A DNA stretch of 64,000 nt from Verrucomicrobiota bacterium (GCA_017305195.1 JAFKMU010000057.1:24746-88745); one strand, 5' to 3'; shown: positions 36,189 to 41,399, counted from the stretch's first letter. Numbers and translations: made by a program. Notes: generated by a model from the letters alone, not told the origin.

Positions 36189-36262
36189 CCCGGAGTGAGA
36201 CAGACCCTAGCGGGCGTGCTGGATTTCCGAGATCCACTCTACCGTTTCGAAGTATCTCCGGG
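36189..36262 (-). tRNA. tRNA-Pro(CGG)-like sequence in the Ro60 leader
   Basis: The 74-base unit has a perfect 7-pair acceptor stem (CCCGGAG with CTCCGGG), a D-arm-like stretch with a GG-containing loop (GAAACGGTA) and a perfect anticodon stem TGGAT/ATCCA around loop CTCGGAA, anticodon CGG. The T-arm is not recognisable: instead CCC-GCTA-GGG forms a different small hairpin. No CCA is encoded. It lies about 90 bases before the Ro60 start codon, so it may be part of the mRNA leader rather than a translation tRNA. Confidence 0.5.
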
Positions 36263-36333
36263 CTCGCTGCTGCGAGCAGCAAAGGGACACGGGGAGTATG
36301 CTGAACGGAGAAACGGTCAATACAGTTTCCTGC

Positions 36334-36412
36334 ATCGACCACCTGCTCTACCCTTGAGCTACTCCGGCCTTTGACAGCCGGAGACCGGATTCGAACCGGC
36401 AACCTGGTCGAT
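36334..36412 (-). ncRNA. Y RNA-like RNA with permuted tRNA module (copy 3)
   Basis: Read on the minus strand, the order is: closing stem ATCGACCA; T-arm GCCGG-TTCGAAT-CCGGT; acceptor-like stem CTCCGGC/GCCGGAG closed by loop TGTCAAAG; TA; D-arm GCTC-AAGGGTA-GAGC; closing stem TGGTCGAT. Every stem pairs almost perfectly. This is a tRNA cut at the anticodon and joined across the acceptor end, the permuted tRNA mimicry known from bacterial YrlA Y RNAs. The closing stem would correspond to the Ro60-binding helix. True 5' and 3' ends are unknown. Confidence 0.8.
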
Positions 36413-36414
36413 CA

Positions 36415-36439
36415 CTACGAAGTAACTCCATTCTCACTG
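36415..36439 (-). repeat. 25-base direct repeat, copy 2 (before Y RNA-like copy 3)
   Basis: The minus strand reads CAGTGAG-AA-TGGAGTTACTTCGTAG. It matches the copy at 36702-36726 at 23 of 25 positions and sits 2 bases upstream of the closing stem of the Y RNA-like module. Confidence 0.8.
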
Positions 36440-36469
36440 CCCCGATAAGGAACTTTGGAAGAAAATCCG

Positions 36470-36493
36470 AAAAACAAACCGTGCTTGCGCACG
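36470..36493 (-). terminator. Intrinsic terminator after Y RNA-like copy 2
   Basis: On the minus strand, CGTGC-GCAA-GCACG (5 pairs, GNRA tetraloop) is followed by GGTTTGTTTTT. It directly follows the permuted tRNA module and probably sets its 3' end. Confidence 0.65.
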
Positions 36494-36494
36494 T

Positions 36495-36554
36495 CCGCTG
36501 CTCACCATGAGCTAACCCGCAGAGCGGGTGTTGGGATCGAACCAACTCCAACGA
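36495..36554 (-). ncRNA. Y RNA-like RNA with permuted tRNA module (copy 2)
   Basis: The minus strand reads: short stem TCGTT; T-arm GTTGG-TTCGATC-CCAAC (perfect); acceptor-like stem ACCCGC/GCGGGT closed by only TCT; TA; D-arm GCTC-ATGGT-GAGC; stem AGCGG. A hairpin CGAAG-GACATT-CTTCG lies just upstream and an intrinsic terminator just downstream. The T-arm to D-arm order is again permuted compared with tRNA, as in YrlA. The anticodon-side stem is short and contains two G-T pairs. Confidence 0.75.
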
Positions 36555-36636
36555 TTCCGAAGAATGTCCTTCGTCGCTACCCAAAACGATGTGGGGAGAA
36601 AGTTGGCCGGAGATATTGAGATGCGCGCTCGCGCCC

Positions 36637-36711
36637 GCATCTCGACGGGATTCGAACCCGCGCCCAGTCCCGGATTACTCCCGGACTGCTCTACCTCTGA
36701 GCTACGAAGTA
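36637..36711 (-). tRNA. tRNA-like sequence between rtcB and the Y RNA-like copies
   Basis: Standard order on the minus strand: acceptor-like TACTTCG with CGAGATG (six of seven pairs, two of them G-T), D-arm GCTC-AGAGGTA-GAGC, an imperfect anticodon arm TCCGG-GAGTAAT-CCGGG (possible anticodon GTA, but A instead of U at 33), and a canonical T-arm GCGGG-TTCGAAT-CCCGT. No CCA follows; a strong hairpin with arms GAGATGCG and CGCATCTC overlaps the 3' side. Confidence 0.5.
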
Positions 36712-36726
36712 ACTCCAGCCTCACTG
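36702..36726 (-). repeat. 25-base direct repeat, copy 1 (before the tRNA-like sequence)
   Basis: The minus strand reads CAGTGAG-GC-TGGAGTTACTTCGTAG, differing from the copy at 36415-36439 at two positions. It overlaps the 5' acceptor side of the tRNA-like unit, so the two RNA units share a leader. Confidence 0.8.
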
Positions 36727-36763
36727 CCGCACTGGCAATACCATCACTGATGGCAAAGCTTGC

Positions 36764-36794
36764 GGAGCCGGCTGCCATGGATGCAACCGGCTCC
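36764..36794 (-). terminator. Hairpin directly after rtcB
   Basis: Arms GGAGCCGG and CCGGCTCC (8 pairs) around a 15-base loop begin 3 bases after the rtcB stop codon. There is no T-run, so it may be a processing or stability element. Further small hairpins (CCATC-AGT-GATGG, TGCC-AGTGC-GGCA) follow before the tRNA-like unit. Confidence 0.45.
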
Positions 36795-36797
36795 AGG

Positions 36798-37949
36798 TTA
36801 ATCCTTGTACGGATCGCGGATGTCGCGGCCCGCCATGGCGACTCCGATGGGCTTGAGCACATGCAGGACACGAATCGTCCCCTCATGAGCCGCCAGCACC
36901 TCCGGCAGACGACGGTATGCCTGCTGAGCCTCATCGAGGTCCCCGCCACGCAGCGTCACGCCACACTCATGCAGCCATTTCATCATTTCGTCGTGGCGGA
37001 CGAGCCCTTCCTTGCGGATGCGCTTGCCGTCCTCCAGGACAAACTTTCCCTTGGCCGCCGTACGCGACATGACACGTCCCGCACCGTGAACGGTGGAGAA
37101 CATCGCCTCGCGCGAAGCCTCGGAGTCGACACCCTCGATGATGACGGCATCATCTCCCATGCTGCCTCCGACGAAGCCCTTCTGGCCCGGAAATGCCGGG
37201 GTCGCGCCTTTACGGACGACCCAGTACTTCGAGCCATCATGCTCCTCCTCCCACGCGAAGTTGTGATGGTTATGCACCTCTTCCTCGATCTTCGCGCCGA
37301 GGATCTTCTGCACGACATGACGTGCGACAAACTCACGCCCCGCGAGTTTCATTCCCGCGATGTACGCCTGCCCGACCGGATCGCTTTCGCTCACCACGGC
37401 GGGATCGACATCCATGCCGTCCTTGCCTCCCGCCTGTTTAAGGAAGTACGTCGCCGTCTTGTGCCCGAGGCCACGCGAGCCAAAGTGCACACCGACCCAG
37501 ACAACCTCCGACTCATCGACGAAAACATCGACATAGTGGTTGCCGCTTCCGACGGTGCCGAGCTGGGCCTCCGCCATCTGCTTGATCCCCTTGAAGGGCT
37601 GTTCCGACCACAGCGGATCATCAAACAGCTCATGCTCGATGCGCTGCTTGTTATGACGGCCGATGCCGAACGAAATATCACGCACGACATCATCCATGAT
37701 CGCGCCGATCTTCGGCACGACATCCTCCGCCTTCGCATCCGTACGGATCGCGAGGTTTCCACAGGCGATATCAAATCCGACTCCCGAGATGGAAATCTGG
37801 TCGCGGTACGCCACCACGCCGCCGATCGGCTGCGCGTACCCCTTGTGCCCATCGGCACAGAGCACGCCGCGCTCGCCGCCCGCGGCGATGCAGCGCTCGA
37901 TCTGCGCAATGGTTGCTTCATCATGCGTTCCAAAAATACGGACGCTCAT
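36798..37949 (-). CDS. rtcB: RNA 3'-terminal ligase RtcB
   Basis: The 383-residue protein is RtcB: 'CADGHKGYAQPIGGVVAY', the metal ligand cysteine in 'GVGFDIACGNLAIR', 'GTVGSGNHYVDVF', 'HFGSRGLGHKTATYF', 'VHNHHNFAWEE' and the guanylated histidine in 'STVHGAGRVMSR' (about residue 288). RtcB joins 2',3'-cyclic phosphate or 3'-phosphate ends to 5'-OH ends with Mn and GTP, repairing cleaved tRNAs. An AAGGAGGT site precedes the ATG. No archease or RtcR gene is visible here. Upstream lies an array of tRNA-like sequences, downstream Y RNA-like sequences and the Ro60 gene. Confidence 0.95.
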   Translation of the reverse strand: MSVRIFGTHDEATIAQIERCIAAGGERGVLCADGHKGYAQPIGGVVAYRDQISISGVGFDIACGNLAIRTDAKAEDVVPKIGAIMDDVVRDISFGIGRHNKQRIEHELFDDPLWSEQPFKGIKQMAEAQLGTVGSGNHYVDVFVDESEVVWVGVHFGSRGLGHKTATYFLKQAGGKDGMDVDPAVVSESDPVGQAYIAGMKLAGREFVARHVVQKILGAKIEEEVHNHHNFAWEEEHDGSKYWVVRKGATPAFPGQKGFVGGSMGDDAVIIEGVDSEASREAMFSTVHGAGRVMSRTAAKGKFVLEDGKRIRKEGLVRHDEMMKWLHECGVTLRGGDLDEAQQAYRRLPEVLAAHEGTIRVLHVLKPIGVAMAGRDIRDPYKD

Positions 37950-38006
37950 TGGTTTTACCTCCTTGGTTGTAGTTATGAGACCGACACCATGTCGACCTCA
38001 GGAAAA

Positions 38007-38081
38007 TGGTGCTCGCGGCAGGACTCGCACCTGCACTGTCCAGCGCCTCGGGCTGGTGCCTCTGCCTTGGGCTACGCGAGC
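38007..38081 (-). tRNA. tRNA-Leu(GAG)-like, array member 6
   Basis: The 75-base unit ends in CCA. The acceptor GCTCGCG/CGCGAGC is perfect, the anticodon stem CCAGC/GCTGG is perfect around CCGAGGC (anticodon GAG, C instead of U at 33), and the T-stem GCAGG/CCTGC is perfect around TGCGAGT, with G at position 55 instead of U. It is class I in size although true tRNA-Leu has a long variable arm. The D-stem has only three pairs. These features argue against a role in translation. Confidence 0.7.
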
Positions 38082-38090
38082 AAAAATCGG

Positions 38091-38162
38091 GGAGTCTGGC
38101 CGGTTTCGCCCCGGCCCGGCCTCGGTCACAGCGAGGAATGCGGCTACTACATCACAGGCTCC
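38091..38162 (-). tRNA. tRNA-His(GUG)-like, array member 5
   Basis: The acceptor GAGCCTG/CAGACTC has six of seven pairs, with an extra 5' G facing C at 73, the tRNA-His identity feature. The D-arm is GATG..CATT, and the anticodon stem CCTCG/CGAGG is perfect around CTGTGAC (anticodon GTG). The T-stem GCCGG/CCGGC is perfect, but its loop is GGCGAAA, lacking T54 and T55. The bases after the discriminator are CCGA rather than CCA. Confidence 0.6.
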
Positions 38163-38173
38163 ATCGAATATAA

Positions 38174-38242
38174 TCCCGGGGGCAGGAGTCGAACCTGCGT
38201 CAGCGAGCTTATGAGACTCGCCGGAATCCGATTCACCCCGGA
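38174..38242 (-). tRNA. tRNA-Met(CAU)-like with reduced D-arm, array member 4
   Basis: The 69-base unit has acceptor TCCGGGG/CCCCGGG, anticodon stem CGAGT/GCTCG around CTCATAA (anticodon CAT) and a canonical T-arm GCAGG-TTCGACT-CCTGC. The D-arm is shrunk to about GAA-TCGGA-TTC. No CCA is encoded (ATTA follows). Confidence 0.6.
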
Positions 38243-38252
38243 TCTGTAAAAC

Positions 38253-38329
38253 TGGTCGGGCAGGCGGGAGTCGCACCCGCTTTCCCGTGCTCCCAAGGCA
38301 CGGATCTCCACAGCTTCGACCTCTGCCCG
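38253..38329 (-). tRNA. tRNA-Pro(UGG)-like, array member 3
   Basis: The 77-base unit with encoded CCA has a perfect acceptor CGGGCAG/CTGCCCG, a perfect anticodon stem CGTGC/GCACG around CTTGGGA (anticodon TGG) and a perfect T-stem GCGGG/CCCGC around TGCGACT, again with G at 55. The D-stem is three pairs. A tRNA search would probably report this copy. Confidence 0.7.
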
Positions 38330-38350
38330 TTGAGATCACAGCGTTTAAAA

Positions 38351-38425
38351 TGGCACGAAGTTTGGGTGCTGCCCCGAATGCGCCGGATTTTGGGGACCCG
38401 GCCGCGCAGACTGGCGCCCTTCGTG
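38351..38425 (-). tRNA. tRNA-Trp(CCA)-like, array member 2
   Basis: The acceptor ACGAAGG/ACTTCGT has six of seven pairs and is followed by G and CCA. The D-arm is GCC..GGC, and the anticodon stem CGGGT/ATCCG surrounds CCCCAAA (anticodon CCA, C at 33). The T-arm is weak: TTCGG/CCCAA with one mismatch around GGCAGCA. It is the most degenerate standard-order member of the upstream array. An alternative pairing shifts the acceptor by one base. Confidence 0.5.
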
Positions 38426-38430
38426 GAAAA

Positions 38431-38504
38431 TGGTGCGGTCAGCCGGATTCGCACCGGCATCGCCTGATTGGAAGTCAGGCATCCTTGTCTTGAACGATGA
38501 CCAC
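38431..38504 (-). tRNA. tRNA-Gly(UCC)-like, array member 1
   Basis: The 74-base unit with encoded CCA has acceptor GTGGTCA/TGACCGC (one G-T pair), a four-pair D-stem containing G-T pairs, a perfect anticodon stem CCTGA/TCAGG around CTTCCAA (anticodon TCC) and a perfect T-stem GCCGG/CCGGC around TGCGAAT, with G at 55. TTTTC separates it from the next unit. Confidence 0.65.
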
Positions 38505-38538
38505 AGAGAGGCGGGCCCTTGCGAACCCACCCCAAAAA

Positions 38539-38629
38539 TTGACCAGGCGGTTACGGGTTTCCTTGGAAACGCCGAAGCCAGGAGGCGCCGCCTTCACGCG
38601 GGATTTCCTGACTCGTGCCGGCTGGTCAA
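38539..38629 (-). ncRNA. Y RNA-like RNA with permuted tRNA module (copy 1)
   Basis: A perfect 8-pair closing stem, TTGACCAG (38622-38629) with CTGGTCAA (38539-38546), encloses in permuted order a T-arm-like hairpin (CCGG-CACGAGT-CAGG, one mismatch), an acceptor-like stem closed by a loop (CCGC-GTGAAG-GCGG), a D-arm-like hairpin (CGCC..GGCG with GG in the loop) and a hairpin TTTCC-AA-GGAAA. TTTTT follows at once. The layout matches copies 2 and 3 and the YrlA type, though T- and D-arms are more diverged here. Confidence 0.6.
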
Positions 38630-38762
38630 ACACGACAACCCCGACAACTCTGCCGGGGTAAAAGAACAAACACCGCTGCCATCCCGTACCGCAAAGACGC
38701 GACGAGGACCACACCCGCAGGATATTTCACGGCGGATCTTTCGGTGTTTACAGGCACACCTC

Positions 38763-38792
38763 CCACAAAGCCTTTAGACTGTAAGGTTGTGG
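38763..38792 (-). other. Structured leader hairpin of the tRNA-like array
   Basis: On the minus strand CCACAA/TTGTGG and CCTT/AAGG form a two-part stem around an eight-base loop. A second hairpin, GGTGT..ACACC, follows, and CCCCG..CGGGG lies near 38641-38660. They precede Y RNA-like copy 1, so the transcript probably starts above 38760. No clear promoter is seen. Confidence 0.4.
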
Positions 38793-38825
38793 CATGGGAT
38801 TCATTAGCATTAGAAAATCAGGCAC

Positions 38826-38846
38826 GCGACGGATTGACACCGACGC
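38826..38846 (-). other. T-arm-like remnant upstream of the array
   Basis: The minus strand reads GCGTCGG-TGTCAAT-CCGTCGC, a seven-pair stem with one mismatch and a seven-base loop like the non-canonical T-loops of the array. No matching acceptor 5' strand or anticodon arm is found, so it may be a decayed tRNA-like unit. Confidence 0.3.
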
Positions 38847-38920
38847 TGGTTCACGTATCTCTAAGGAGTCACGCAAACACGCTCATCTCGACAATGACCT
38901 GTTTTCCGCTGACAAATCCC

Positions 38921-38950
38921 GCCCCGTCACGGTTACCGCCGTGACGGGGC
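38921..38950. terminator. Perfect 12-pair hairpin
   Basis: GCCCCGTCACGG and CCGTGACGGGGC enclose TTACCG. No T-run on either side. It separates the RNA-repair locus from the next transcript end. Confidence 0.5.
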
Positions 38951-39000
38951 ATTTCTGCCTATGGATTGATAAATTTCATGATTCTCGTTTTTTCGGGCAA

Positions 39001-39031
39001 CAAAAAACCCTGTTCGCATCAGCGAGCAGGG
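39001..39031 (-). terminator. Intrinsic terminator on the minus strand
   Basis: On the minus strand, CCCTGCTCGC-TGAT-GCGAACAGGG (10 pairs, one G-T) is followed by TTTTTTG. It implies a minus-strand transcript ending here. The only candidate source, 39033-39366, holds a short frame ending at 39061 ('MPELNPGDIVVGRRL') of doubtful reality. The 416-base stretch 38951-39366 otherwise contains only the direct repeat GCTAAGCTGACAA (near 39248 and 39294). Confidence 0.7.
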
Positions 39032-39366
39032 TTGTCCAAATCGGTAGTATTTATCCGTATCTAGAGCCTTCTGCCCACCACTATATCTCCGGGATTAAGT
39101 TCCGGCATATATGCAAAACCAAGCTTGATCCGACGGAGATGCAATTCCCCCGTCCAGCCCAGGCTCGCGCCTGATCTGCTGCAATCTGTAATGGATCGTT
39201 GGTTGAACATTGGAAAATGAATGTGAGGACGTCTATATCGCCTGCTTGCTAAGCTGACAATAGAAAACTTTAAGAAAGAGAAATTTTCATTAGCTAAGCT
39301 GACAACCATTTCCCCATATCCATTCAAACATCCAGTGGCATATCGCCATCCGATTCCTCGGAAACA

Positions 39367-39798
39367 ATGAGCAAGAAACCCCGCCCCACATCTCATCGCA
39401 CCAGTTGGTTTACCCGGTTTGCCCAGCACTGTGCGCGCTGGGCTGGACAACCGGTTACGTTTGCGGCGGCGGTGGGGTTGCTGGTCCTCTGGGGAATCTC
39501 TGGCCCCATTTTTGGCTTCAGCGATACCTGGCAGCTCATCATCAACACGAGCACGACCATCGTGACGTTCCTCATGGTGTTCCTGATCCAGAACACCCAG
39601 AACCGGGACACCGAGGCGCTCCAGATCAAACTGGACGAACTCATCCGCGCCACGCGCTCCGCCAATAACTCCATGCTCGATCTCGAGAAACTGGAGGAAG
39701 CCGAACTCGACCGCATCCGTGATGACTACGAACGACTCGCGGAAAAAGCCCGCTCCGAGCTGACCAACCGCAAAAGCCGCCGGCGAAAATCCGACTAA
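39367..39798 (+). CDS. Low-affinity iron permease family membrane protein
   Basis: The 143-residue protein has two membrane helices ('PVTFAAAVGLLVLWGISGPIF', 'LIINTSTTIVTFLMVFLIQNTQNRDTEALQIKLDELIR') and a charged coiled C-terminus. The signature 'TWQLIINTSTTIVTFLMVFLIQNTQNRD' is diagnostic of the low-affinity iron permease (Fet4-like) family, widespread small bacterial proteins of unproven transport role. Its stop overlaps the convergent TetR gene by four bases. Confidence 0.88.
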   Translation: MSKKPRPTSHRTSWFTRFAQHCARWAGQPVTFAAAVGLLVLWGISGPIFGFSDTWQLIINTSTTIVTFLMVFLIQNTQNRDTEALQIKLDELIRATRSANNSMLDLEKLEEAELDRIRDDYERLAEKARSELTNRKSRRRKSD

Positions 39799-40448
39799 CT
39801 CGACTTCTTTCCAGAACCCGTCTTCTCAGAAGCCTTGGGGCCGAAAAAGAGGCTGTCCACGTAGTCGCGAGCGTACCGGAGATTTTGGACGACCACGGTG
39901 GAATCCGGCTGCGTTTTGCCGATCAGCATCGAACCCTGCCAGATGCTGTTGAGAAACCAGGCCACACCCTCGACATCGAAATCGATGGCGGGTTTGTGGA
40001 TGTCCTTCGCCTCCTTGAGGAGCTTCGCCACGTAAGTGGTCCAATCCGCCAGAGCCTTGGCGCTCCCCTCGCGCAGATGCTCGTTCGTGAAGGACATCTC
40101 CTGGGCAAACATTCCCACCAGACAGCAGACGCATTCCTCCGGCTGTTGGGCAAAGCCCGTCATGATATCGAGCATTTTGTGCACGCGAACGAGCGGGTCC
40201 GATGAGATGTCCAGCCGCTCCGCTTCCGCATAGAGCGCCATGCCAAAATCAGCCCAGCGCTGGAGCGCAGCTACGCCGATGTCTTCCTTGGACTTGAAGT
40301 AATGAAAGAACGCCCCTTTCGTGACTCCCGCCTCCGCACAGACATCGTCCACCCCTGTGGCTACGAAACCTCGCTTCAGCATCAATCGCACGGCGGCATC
40401 GACCAGCTTTTCCCTGGTCGGGATCTGCCCTTCCTTCACTCTACTCAT
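39795..40448 (-). CDS. TetR-family transcriptional regulator
   Basis: The ATG at 40448 gives 217 residues. The N-terminal helix-turn-helix is 'REKLVDAAVRLMLKRGFVATGVDDVCAEAGVTKGAFFHYFKSKEDI', typical of TetR proteins. The C-terminal domain contains 'PEECVCCLVGMFAQEM' as in the AcrR/NemR-like group with a cysteine pair that might sense electrophiles. A perfect dyad lies next to its start codon. The divergent gene is an esterase. Confidence 0.9.
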   Translation of the reverse strand: MSRVKEGQIPTREKLVDAAVRLMLKRGFVATGVDDVCAEAGVTKGAFFHYFKSKEDIGVAALQRWADFGMALYAEAERLDISSDPLVRVHKMLDIMTGFAQQPEECVCCLVGMFAQEMSFTNEHLREGSAKALADWTTYVAKLLKEAKDIHKPAIDFDVEGVAWFLNSIWQGSMLIGKTQPDSTVVVQNLRYARDYVDSLFFGPKASEKTGSGKKSS

Positions 40449-40450
40449 AC

Positions 40451-40464
40451 ATACCGAACGGTAT
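40451..40464. promoter_or_regulatory. TetR-type operator
   Basis: ATACCG-AA-CGGTAT is a perfect palindrome two bases upstream of the TetR gene start and about 85 bases before the divergent esterase, a classical autoregulation site. Confidence 0.65.
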
Positions 40465-40547
40465 CTTACTGCATTAAGCAGCCGCGTCAATAAATCGTCC
40501 CGCAGCATTCTTGACCCCCTCCCGGCTTTGGTTGCAAGGTCGCCCTC

Positions 40548-41339
40548 GTGAAATCGATTCCTCTCTGGGATGGACCCGCCCCTTTTGCCAAGGGTTCATC
40601 GCCTGCCGACATTCCCACCCTCGACATTTACGAACCCTTCGGCAACGTCTTCCGCGACTGCGCTGTCGTCATCCTGCCGGGAGGCGGATACGGCTTTCTC
40701 TCCGGTCAGGAGGGCGAGGGTTTCGCCGGGCTTTTCCAGCTCTGGGGCTTCCATGCTTTTGTTTGCAACTACCGTCTCGGCACTGATGGATACCGCCATC
40801 CCACCATGCTCACCGACGCCTCGCGCGCCGTGCGCATCGTTCGCTCCCAGGCCGCCGAGCGCGGATATGATCCCAAAAAGATCGTCATCATCGGATCTTC
40901 CGCAGGAGGCCACCTCGCCGCCACGGTCTTAACCCAGTGGATCGAGACCGACGCCACAGCGAGCGATCCCATCGACCGCGAATCCTCCCGTCCCGATCTC
41001 GGCATCCTCTGTTATCCGGTCATCACGATGGGCGACTTCACCCACAAGGGTTCACAGGAAAACCTCCTCGGGATCGATGCCGAGAAGGATATGCTCGAAG
41101 CGATGTCAGCCGAGAAAAACGTCACGGCACAGACTCCGCAGACCTTTATCTGGCACACCTACGAGGATGGCGCCGTGCCGGTCGAGAATGCCGTGCATTT
41201 CGCCTCAGCCCTGCGCAAGGCGGGAGTGCCCTTCGAGCTTCACATCTACCAGGACGGCGGCCACGGCCTGGGAATGAAGGACGGCATTCCCTGGGTGAAC
41301 GACTGCTTCAACTGGCTGCAGAAGCGCCTGAAATCCTAA
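40548..41339 (+). CDS. Cytoplasmic alpha/beta hydrolase (esterase)
   Basis: From a GTG start the product has 263 residues and no signal peptide. Motifs are 'VVILPGGGYGFLSGQEGEGFA' (oxyanion loop), nucleophile elbow GSSAGGH (about residue 117), 'FIWHTYEDGAVPVENA' (acid) and 'YQDGGHGLG' (His), the BD-FAE/acetyl-xylan-esterase-like set. It is divergent from the TetR gene and could be under its control. Confidence 0.83.
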   Translation: MKSIPLWDGPAPFAKGSSPADIPTLDIYEPFGNVFRDCAVVILPGGGYGFLSGQEGEGFAGLFQLWGFHAFVCNYRLGTDGYRHPTMLTDASRAVRIVRSQAAERGYDPKKIVIIGSSAGGHLAATVLTQWIETDATASDPIDRESSRPDLGILCYPVITMGDFTHKGSQENLLGIDAEKDMLEAMSAEKNVTAQTPQTFIWHTYEDGAVPVENAVHFASALRKAGVPFELHIYQDGGHGLGMKDGIPWVNDCFNWLQKRLKS

Positions 41340-41399
41340 CAACGCTCAACCAGACAGCCGGGCGGGCACTCGCTCGTCCGGCTTTCCTTCCCCGGCGCT

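Noticed and set aside
36637..36711. Genuine tRNA-Tyr gene
   Set aside because: The acceptor has a mismatch, the anticodon loop lacks U33 and true tRNA-Tyr has a long variable arm in bacteria, so it is called only tRNA-like.
36528..38249. Long plus-strand frame antisense to rtcB and the RNA array
   Set aside because: It mirrors rtcB and the tRNA-like units ('TGFEPAPSPG', 'GRSRTCVSE' are antisense tRNA translations) and has no family resemblance.
38230..38777. Short frames in both directions over the tRNA-like array
   Set aside because: Their translations consist of reverse-complement tRNA patterns; the sequence is better explained as structured RNA.
38700..38830. Sigma-54 promoter upstream of the rtcB operon
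   Set aside because: Segments such as TGGCAG..TTTGT lack the GG-10-GC core, so no claim of an RtcR-type promoter is made.
39061..39450. 129-codon minus-strand frame ending before the terminator at 39001-39031
   Set aside because: Its first half is antisense to the iron permease gene and the rest has no family resemblance; at most a short peptide could be real.
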